Of a stretch of 64,000 nucleotides of DNA, positions 56,176 through 64,000 are shown one piece after another (the first letter of the stretch is position 1; each line of letters begins with the position of its first letter). The stretch lies in contig JACSVZ010000002.1 of the NCBI GenBank assembly GCA_014706295.1, forward strand, positions 130,643,431-130,707,430. Reading direction: 5' to 3'. The stretch is from Lycocorax pyrrhopterus obiensis. Lineage: Eukaryota > Chordata > Aves > Passeriformes > Paradisaeidae. The translations under genes were made by a program, and so were the position numbers. The notes below the pieces were generated by a model. It did no database searches, was not told the DNA's origin, and saw only the letters and a list, made by a program, of their open reading frames with translations.

Positions 56176-57908
56176 TGGGGTTTTTTTAGTTTGGACAAAA
56201 TTTTTTTCATTTCCTTGACAAGCTCTCTTGAAAAGCAGCTCCTTCTAGCTGTACCTGTGCATCTCTGTTACTGGCTAGTGTTCAAACTGTCCCATTTACT
56301 TTTCAAAAGAGAATCCAAAGAAGTTTCACAGATTTTGCCATGTTAAGGGAAATTCTCATCTATTCCTTGAGCAGTTAATTATCTTCACATCATTTGCAAG
56401 GAAAGATAAAATAAGGTGTGAATCTCTTCCCTCCTAGTCTTGCCTGAGATGTTTCCATTCTATTCTGTCAGGATTTCCACATATAGGTGGGATGTAAGCA
56501 TAAAGGGTGCAGCAAAGGGGAGCACAAGCTAGAAAAGGGGAGTAAAGAGCCAGGCAGAAGAAAGATGCACAGATGAATGAAACAAAGCAAGGGCAGTCAG
56601 GAGAGAGTCTATGAAACATGGAACAAAAGTAAAGTAGACTGTAGAATAAAAACTTGATAGGTAGAGGAAATGAAGTGACATGCAAGCTGCAAATAGAGCA
56701 AAAGTAGAATTGAAAAGGAGAAAATCAGTAAGAAAATGAACACGTAACAAAATTTGGGCAAGAAATCTAGAATAGTGAGAAGAAACTAAAGGACACTCTA
56801 GGGCAAACTAGAGAAAAGTAGAAAGAAAATAAGTAGAAGAAAAGCAGAAAAATAAGGCAGAGAGTAATTTTTTAAAAGAGTAAATATTGACTGAGGTCTG
56901 TGTCTTTTTATTTATAGATGTTGTTAAGGAAGAGATGCACTATATATTTATGAAACACCTGGGAGGTTGGCAACAAATGCTGGAAACAGGCACTCCTGCT
57001 GGAAGACATATTTTTGCTTTCCTTAGGCCTTTCATGAACATATAGTTAGATCTCCGTAGCTAATTAGGCTGCTGCATTACTGACAGAGTATATTGACATT
57101 GAAAAAAGAGTGGACAGGAGGCACAACATGTACAGTGGTGTGTATATAAACATTTCTAGCTACACCCTCATGGGAAAAAGTTCCAACTCTCTCCATGCAG
57201 AAAACAAGTCATGACCTTTGAGAAAGTAAGCAATAGAGACAGGTCTAAACTGCCATACTTTTATTCCTGTCCAACAGGATAGAAAGGGATGCTATGGAAG
57301 TTAGAAATTTGGCTTAGTTACTTGAACTTCACTTCTATGTGTACACACCTCTGTTTATTTTACCACAATGGTTCAGGTATTTGGGCTTTTCTTGGATCAA
57401 TTTCCAACCAGAACCATGTCCAGTGATTCTATATACTTTTTATCCCAGTTTCAAAGCATTATCTGGATTAACATATATAGAGCCATTGACTTTGCTCATG
57501 TGTGTAAGTGCTTACCTTTGTTACTAAGGCCTTCTAAATGCTTTAATTCACAGAACAGATTGTTCTTTTGGTGTGAAACCATACTTTTTGTTGGTTAAAC
57601 ACTAGCAGCTGGATGGACTTTAACTGTGTTTTAATAGGGTCCGTGAAACTGCCCTTTTGTTTTACATTTTCTTGTACTTAGATTGTGTCCTTATTCCTTG
57701 TATTTATTCACAGTATTTAATGTAGATAGTTAAAATGCTTATAAGAGAGAGGCAGGGAACAGTTTAACCTCTGACAAGGGCAGCATTTTTAAATTCAACT
57801 GTAAGCACTTAGTTTAGGAAAATCTGTTTCCACTTTCCTGATGAGCCCTTTAAAAAAAAATTCAGGTTAACTACATACAGCAAAGCCATGATATCAGCCT
57901 TGCCACAA

Positions 57909-57945
57909 AAGTCCAAATCCTGCAGATTCCTATTTGCATGAGAAG
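57909..57945. repeat. possible fossil repeat piece
   Basis: AAAGTCCAAATCCTGCAGAT followed by TCCTATTTGCATGAGAAG resembles the 'AATCCTGCAA...CTTACTTGCATGAGTAG' text of old short sauropsid repeats, the same broad group suggested at 9.9 and 35.8 kb. The match is too short to name a family. Confidence 0.25.
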
Positions 57946-60900
57946 TTCTTCAAACTGTGAGTCCTTTTCAAGTGAAAGGAATACATGTGATTTTAGGATT
58001 TGCAGAATTTAGCCTCCAGCTAATCACTTGGCAAAATTGTGCCTCCACAAAATTTGTTGTCCCAAGTAAAACTTCATAAGTGGTTTTTGATTCCTTCACA
58101 GTAGTATTAAGCTCCTTTAGGAAAAAAGACTGCCAGGTGATGAACTCTCCTGGGATTCAGAATGTTTGCTAAAATGATAACAAAACAAGGCCCTAATAGC
58201 TGAGTCATGGAATTTAGAAAACCAAAGTTTTACAACAGTGTAACCTAGAGATTAATGAACAAATTTAATTTCCTCTATGGATTTGAATAAATGTAAAAAT
58301 AGAATTTGTCTTGGAAAAGCTGATTTCAAAATGAAGAATAATCTAGTCACTTTTAATTGGCCAAATTCTGTAGCCTTACCAGAGGATAATTCCCAATGTT
58401 GTTATTTGACATCAAAGGAGTATTACCTGACTCAGGGCTGTAGCTCTGTAAAAGAAGATGTCACTAGCGCTGGCATTTTCATTTGCTTCCAGAAGTATTT
58501 TCAGAAGTGAAGCAAGGTTTCCCTTTCCTCTGTCGAAAGCAGAGAGGGATTCTTCTTTTCCAGCCTGTTTGATAAGAAGTGCTGCACCACACCACTGTCT
58601 CTTCTTGCCTGTTACAACAAGAATGTCTCCTGCTGCTTCAGCACATATTTGAGGGCACTACGTGTGTCAGTCTCTCCAGGGATCCTCCTGCAGCCAGTAA
58701 TGTCACTTCATATGGCTCCATTGCATTGCAAGACAACACTGTATGGAATCGTATCCAGAATCCTACCAGAAAGGAGCAGATAAAATCCGCAGAGCAGGCA
58801 TTCCTCGAGGAAGGTTCACACCAGAAAAAAAATGAAACAGAGCTACTGTAGGTCAACAGCAGAACTACAACTGTTCACAACTCCACGGCATCTCTATCCG
58901 ATTATCCCAAAGGATTTGGCAAATGCCCAAAAGGAATGATATGGTTGTCTACTTTTGTAGGAAGAAACAAACTGGATAAAGTTAATTTCTTTCAATGATA
59001 GACATCTGTGATTTTTTACAAATGAAATGTGTTCCAAAAGGCTGGGGGCAGCAATAGAGCCCTGAAGCCCTGCATCTGAACGTTAAATATTATTTTATTC
59101 TGAATGTATTTTCACTAAATCAGGCTTCTGATATTGCATGCGTTGAATTAGACATCTTAATAGAAAACTCTTTGTGATACAAGAATCCTCTAAAATAACC
59201 TGAAAATAGCTGCTCCGTGTTTCTTCATGCCAAAATTTTGCAGGCTGCTATCTCTAGTGCTCTCCCTCTCTTTCACTGTTCCCCCTTTTGAATCTATCCC
59301 AGATGCAACACTAAATACCACTTTATCCAAGACCTATGCTTCTTCCACTTCTGAAGAGGAAAGGAAACTTTTATCTGGAAATATGTATTTTTGGTTGTTT
59401 GGTTCTTAATGTGTTTCCAGCTGTTTCAGATTAGTCTCAGAGGCCTACGTGGTATACAGAACAGAAGGCAGGTGAGACAGTTCATGATAAATGAAATTTA
59501 TCTCATGAACATCAGCACCTTATTTGTGTACAAGTGTGTTTTCCCAGTTGCCGAGTTAATTATTCTTGGTAATAGTATTGAGTCAGACACATGACTATAT
59601 CATTGTCGACAAACCCACGTTATTAATGCATTTTCGCTAAACTAATCCTTGCCACAGGCAAGATTTTAACCTTCTAAGGGGTTATAAGCTGCTCACGCAC
59701 GTAGTTGCTCTTCCCAAGGAACAGACTGTGAACAAACTTAAACTTGTAGTCCTGGTTTATGTCTTGTTCTTCCTCATCTCTGGGGAGGAATAAGAGACAG
59801 AGCCACAACCATTTCAATATCTCCGAAGATTCTTTGATACAGATGAAGTTCTATGTAAAGATCATTTATGAAAAAAATACTGGGTTAAAGAACACTTCTT
59901 TCTTAGTGTCACTGCAATTTCTTTATTAGGTACAGGAAGAAAGAAAAACACCAGCTCTTGTTCATGAAGGAGATAATCCCAGCTGTCACGCAGCCACTCA
60001 GGAGAGTTGAGTCCTGTTTGCTCCAGTGACTAATTCCAGCTGAACAGAGCACATCTTGTCTTTGCTGGCATTTCAGTTTGAAGGACCTTACCACCCAAAC
60101 CTTGGTATCTCTGTTTTTTCCTTTCCCTGCCCTGGTGGCTGGCGGTGCATCTGCCTGCCTCTGGAACGCAACGCAGCTGCCCCAGCGCTGAGCACTGGCA
60201 GCTTAAAGCGGCGTTACGGGCAGCAGCGTTAAAGAACACGCTCTTACTCAACAGAGCAGTTCCCTGCGTACCCTGCAATTAGTGCTGCTTACTTTCCTGA
60301 CCTGTTTTTACTGGTGTTAGCACTGCAGAGCCAAGGAGCTCTGGGAGGGCGAGCTGCCTTCTATTCTGTTTTGTACATCATCAACCAAATTCTCAGCTAA
60401 TTTCCTATTGTGGAATCTTTATTACCAACAGTGACCCATGAGGAAGAATGAATACTTATTACTTTCAAATCTCGTGTGGAAGCTGCAGGTTGCCAGCTGA
60501 CAAAAAAAAAAGATTTCTGACCTGTAAATTTAGCAAATGTGATAGGAAAGTAATAAAAAACGAAAAATAAGGATCTTCATTTTGTCCCTGTTAAAGACTA
60601 TCTGAATTACAAACACATTTTTTAAAAGTGTCTTTTTCAGTTTTGTGTGTGTGTGAGATTTTTCCTTTTTTTTTTTCCTCTTTTGTCTTTTTTGTCAGAT
60701 GTTCTTTAAGGCTCTGTTAAGTCCCTCAGTTTCAAACCATGTTGAAGCATATAGTTTTGTTAACCCTAAAACTGGCATCCTAGAAGTGTCAAAAATGCGA
60801 TTGGCTTAAAAAATCTTAAGTTTCAGAAAAAATAAGACGGAATTTTTAAACTTCTAATCTTTTACCACATTTATATTTTTAGATGTTACAAATGTGAGCA

Positions 60901-62040
60901 GTAGAAAGGCACACAAAGAAAAAGCAGCTTAAAACGGTCATGGGTTCATTCACATCCAAGAATGGCAGTTATAAAGGAAGAAGCAAATATTGAAACTCAA
61001 GATAAAATCTTGAGACTTTTCAAAACTGAGCACCACCATCCCCCCAGTCCAAAGCAGCTCTTGTTCTGGAATTTGGATTGTAAATCTCTACTAAGAAGGT
61101 AGAGCAAAAATACAGCACAATGGTGTCATTTCTGTAAAAAAAAAGTTAACTTTAAAAATATCCTGAAAGCAAAGCCACTTACAGCTCAGCAGCTGGTATG
61201 AAAAAACCTGAAGCACAGGAAGACTTGCAAGTGCAGATTAAGGTATACTACTTCTAGCCAATTTTGTCCCCATGTGTCTGCTCAGTGTATGTCCTTTTTG
61301 AGGTGAAGACAGTTAAAACCAACTATCTCCTTATGCTTTGTCGAGGTCAACAGTAGTTTTAAATGTGAAAGGACTGAAGAACTTAGTCCTTGTCTAGGTA
61401 GCCATTATAGCAAGATCTGTTGATTGTATAGTTCCTTACCCTACGTTGATATTTTAGGAAGTCCACAGAACAGTGTAAATTATTCTGAGATGAATAAAAT
61501 CATAAAGAAGAAAAGCATGTAACTGGAAAGCATCAAAGCTACTGGAGAGTGGACTAAACCAAACCTATGCAGGAAAATAATTAAACTATGCTGTGAAAAA
61601 AAAAAGGTGGGGGGAGACGTTTGCACAGTTTGTAACCTACAGAACACAACTCCATCTCAGGCAAGGATCCAGTGCCAGGAAATATAGTGCAAACAGAATT
61701 GGGCAGGAGGAGTAAACAGGTTTGAATTCAATTTGTATTAGAAAGCTCATAGTAGCTCTAATTCTACAGAAATCACAGCCACTCAACATAGTAAACAGCC
61801 TACAGGTAGAGATCCTAGTGCAACTTCAAAAACAACAACAAAAGTGGAGATCATCTGAACAACCTCTCTTCCCCTGCAAAAAAACCCACTGAAAATACAT
61901 CGTTGTACAGAGAAGTGCTCACTCAAAGAAAGCATGAAAAGTGCATAGATCTACAGGGTATAAGGTTTTCCTAAGTAATGCCTCACCAAGGTGTAAAATA
62001 CCTTTTCAAGAACTACTTATCTATTGTTCAAAAATGAGCT

Positions 62041-62100
62041 ACTTTTGCTGATACAGAAGCCCATTTTATCAAAGCTTTTGCTGAAATCCAAATAAATCGT
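62041..62100 (-). mobile_element. possible short CR1 LINE remnant
   Basis: CCCATTTTATCAAAGC followed by TTTTGCTGAAATCCAAATAA resembles the 'TTGTCAAAGGCCTTGCTGAAGTCCAGGTA' text seen on the reverse strand of CR1 open reading frames. Only about 40 bp is convincing, with no flanking CR1 sequence recognised, so confidence is low. Confidence 0.3.
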
Positions 62101-62146
62101 TCAGTGTGAATATTTGTAAATTGTTCTGTGTGAATATTTGTATTTT
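62099..62146. repeat. 24-bp tandem duplication
   Basis: GTTCAGTGTGAATATTTGTA plus four bases (62099-62122) is followed directly by GTTCTGTGTGAATATTTGTA plus four bases (62123-62146). One mismatch lies in the first 20 bases, with a few at the end. This is a recent-looking local duplication. Confidence 0.85.
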
Positions 62147-64000
62147 TATCAGCTTTGCAAAACTCTAAAAAGATAAAGTCAAGATAGAAGACTAATCAAA
62201 CAGAGGGAGCTTTTGACCATCCCTAGATGCAGTGAACTAACACAAAGTTAGTAAAACTAACGTGTGGAAGCAGTTTGCATGAAATTATTGTCAGCAACTT
62301 TGTTCAAAACATAGACCAAAATTTTTCTGCGAGTCCAAATGCCTGTTACATTTCTGAGAACGATTTTATTCCTTTACTATCCCATTTGCTCCACTTACTT
62401 TTGGCTGGAATGCACAGAATGGCTGACTTGTGTGCTGAGTGCAATCTTAAGCCAAACCAGTAATAACCTTTTTTGACAGCTGCTCCCTTGAGTTTTCCCT
62501 CCCAGATCCTCATACTCATAGAACCTGAGAAGTCGGAAAACTTAGATTGCTGGGTGTTCTTTCAGGTTGAACTCCTGAAAATTATTTCAGGGAAAACAAA
62601 ATTAACATACTGGGTTAATTTCATTTCAGAATACACAACTTTTCTGAAAAGGATGAACAGAAAAAAGCGACAGAACTAGCCCATGTTTGAACACCTTTGA
62701 ATTTGTGATTCCTTTATCCCATACTCTAACTTGATGAGAAATTATCTGTCTCCTGAGACAGTGGCCATTTTGTTTGCAGTTGCTGTTAGGCAAGAAAGGT
62801 GCACTCTGTTTCCTCCAAAAACAGAATTACTTTTATTTCTTGGGGTTTTTCTTGAAATTAAAAGAAAAACAACTTAAAGACCAAAAGAAAAGTGGAAAGG
62901 TTTTGCGTACATACAGGGGTATAAAAAATAAAAAAAACCAAACCAAAGCTAATATATATATAAAGTAAATAAACATAATCTATAACCATAGATGGTGTTA
63001 TAGTTTGGTACTTACCTGCATTTTCATATATGTTTTGTTGGAGAGAAAATAGGAAGCTGCACCAAGAGATGTTGCAGAGCTGCAGCACAGTGTCCACAAC
63101 ACCCTTCCCCAGAAGCAGTAGAACACACAGCAATTCCAGGCTTTATCCCTCATAATTACATCAGGTGTTACCATTAGTCTGCAAGCCATCAACATACAAT
63201 ATTTTAGTTTTAGTCAAATATCTAGCTATTGATTGTAATTACAAAATGACTCAAACTTTGAGTAAAGAATCCAGACTTCAACTGCCAGCGCAAATCCACA
63301 TTTTCTGTGGCAACTGCTGATCTCCACAAGGGCAATAAGGAGAACTCCAAAAGGCAGTGGAAGAGCCCCTTGTTCAGTATCCCTATCAAGCAAGCCCATT
63401 TTGTCCTTTGGAATAATGCATTGTATGGTATTTTCTACCTTGTTTGGTATTTAGAGTTGGAATTTATTGCCAGGCTTCCTGGCAGCAAGCTGTGCAGGTT
63501 GCAGGCGGAGGCTGATGGAGGTGAGTGAATTAATGTGGTGGCTGTTTGGAATGTCGTCCAGCTGCCAGGGAGAATTATGTTTGTTTGCCTTTGGCACAAG
63601 TGTGAAAGGAACAGCCGTAGATTTCAGAAGTGTGAGTCTACATTTTTATATCTCACACTAATGAATACATTTTTTTGTATCCTATACATTTGGGGAAATA
63701 GAATTTATTTGTAGATTTTATTTACCACTTGTGTGGTAGAGAAGGAATGTTTCCTCAGAGACTGAACTTGTACTTTAGAAAAGAAAAAGCAAAAAAAGAA
63801 AGAAAAAGAAAAAAAAGACCTGACTAAGCCAAAACAATGTCAGTTAAAGCCATCCTAATTTCACTATTTTTGTAACTATATCTAAAGTCAGATCATAGAA
63901 TGAAGAATTTCAGCAAGATATGAAAATTTCTTCATGTAAGATTGTTTTGGTAGTGGAGAAATGTTGCTGAAAGACATAACTTTGTATTTGTTTCCTGCTG
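62147..64000. other. intergenic DNA to window end
   Basis: No gene is supported. It contains a short TATATATATA patch near 62951 and an A-rich (GAAAAA)n tract at about 63778-63818. The remaining sequence is AT-rich without recognisable features. Confidence 0.55.
63778..63818. repeat. A-rich (GAAA/GAAAAA)n tract
   Basis: About 40 bp of A runs broken by single G (and one C). It could be a simple repeat or the tail of a lost retroposed copy, but no element body was recognised upstream. Confidence 0.75.

Larger units (their letters stand above)
50415..62040. other. intergenic DNA, distal part
   Basis: No gene is supported. Short ORFs are scattered on both strands without domains. Several purine-rich or pyrimidine-rich intervals (about 55.6-55.9 and 56.55-56.9 kb) produce spurious frames. 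Simple repeats at 50570, 53500 and 56086 are listed separately. A moderately GC-rich patch lies at 53.67-53.83 kb, and another around 60.1-60.25 kb. Confidence 0.55.

Noticed and set aside
56083..56346. 87-codon ORF rich in W, G, L and F
   Set aside because: It is the translation of the (GGTT)n simple repeat and its flank.
21851..64000. VPS13B coding exons expected by synteny
   Set aside because: No recognisable VPS13B N-terminal sequence in any frame. It probably starts beyond the window.

Overview
This is a vertebrate chromosomal window with intron-containing genes, CpG islands and GT-AG splice sites. It is most likely from a bird or another sauropsid. The one gene I can identify with certainty is OSR2 (odd-skipped related transcription factor 2), on the + strand at about 15.6-21.85 kb. 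The non-mammalian call rests on three things: low interspersed-repeat content, no Alu- or L1-like sequence, and a decayed CR1-type LINE fragment at 49.85-50.42 kb. The exact species cannot be read from the sequence.

Layout. Positions 1-11.4 kb are AT-rich non-coding DNA with no supportable exon. A large CpG island with no assigned gene spans about 11.4-13.85 kb. Positions 13.85-15.2 kb are mixed-composition upstream DNA. A second CpG island at 15.2-16.35 kb carries the likely OSR2 promoter, a non-coding first exon with two short upstream ORFs and a donor after 15844, and a possible antisense first exon. Intron 1 runs to 18713. The coding exons are 18785-19440 (exon 2), 20111-20210 (exon 3) and 20945-21127 (exon 4). 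Together they encode exactly 312 residues with five C2H2 zinc fingers. An internal acceptor in exon 4 (new exon start 21027) opens a different frame for exactly 24 codons. This predicts the 276-residue, three-finger isoform known from mammals. The 3' UTR ends near 21.85 kb.

From about 21.85 kb to the end (about 42 kb) I see no gene. This stretch has many spurious short ORFs, simple repeats, a few fossil transposon fragments, several palindromes, and TAAT-rich AT-dense blocks that look like conserved non-coding regulatory DNA. That organisation fits a developmental transcription factor flanked by a regulatory landscape. The usual vertebrate neighbours, STK3 and VPS13B, were looked for; none of their coding exons was recognised here.

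I found no tRNA, rRNA, CRISPR array, operon or intact mobile element, and no convincing evidence of a wholly novel system. The most useful observations are the dual-frame OSR2 exon 4, the orphan CpG island, the possible divergent or antisense promoter at OSR2 exon 1, and the candidate distal enhancers.
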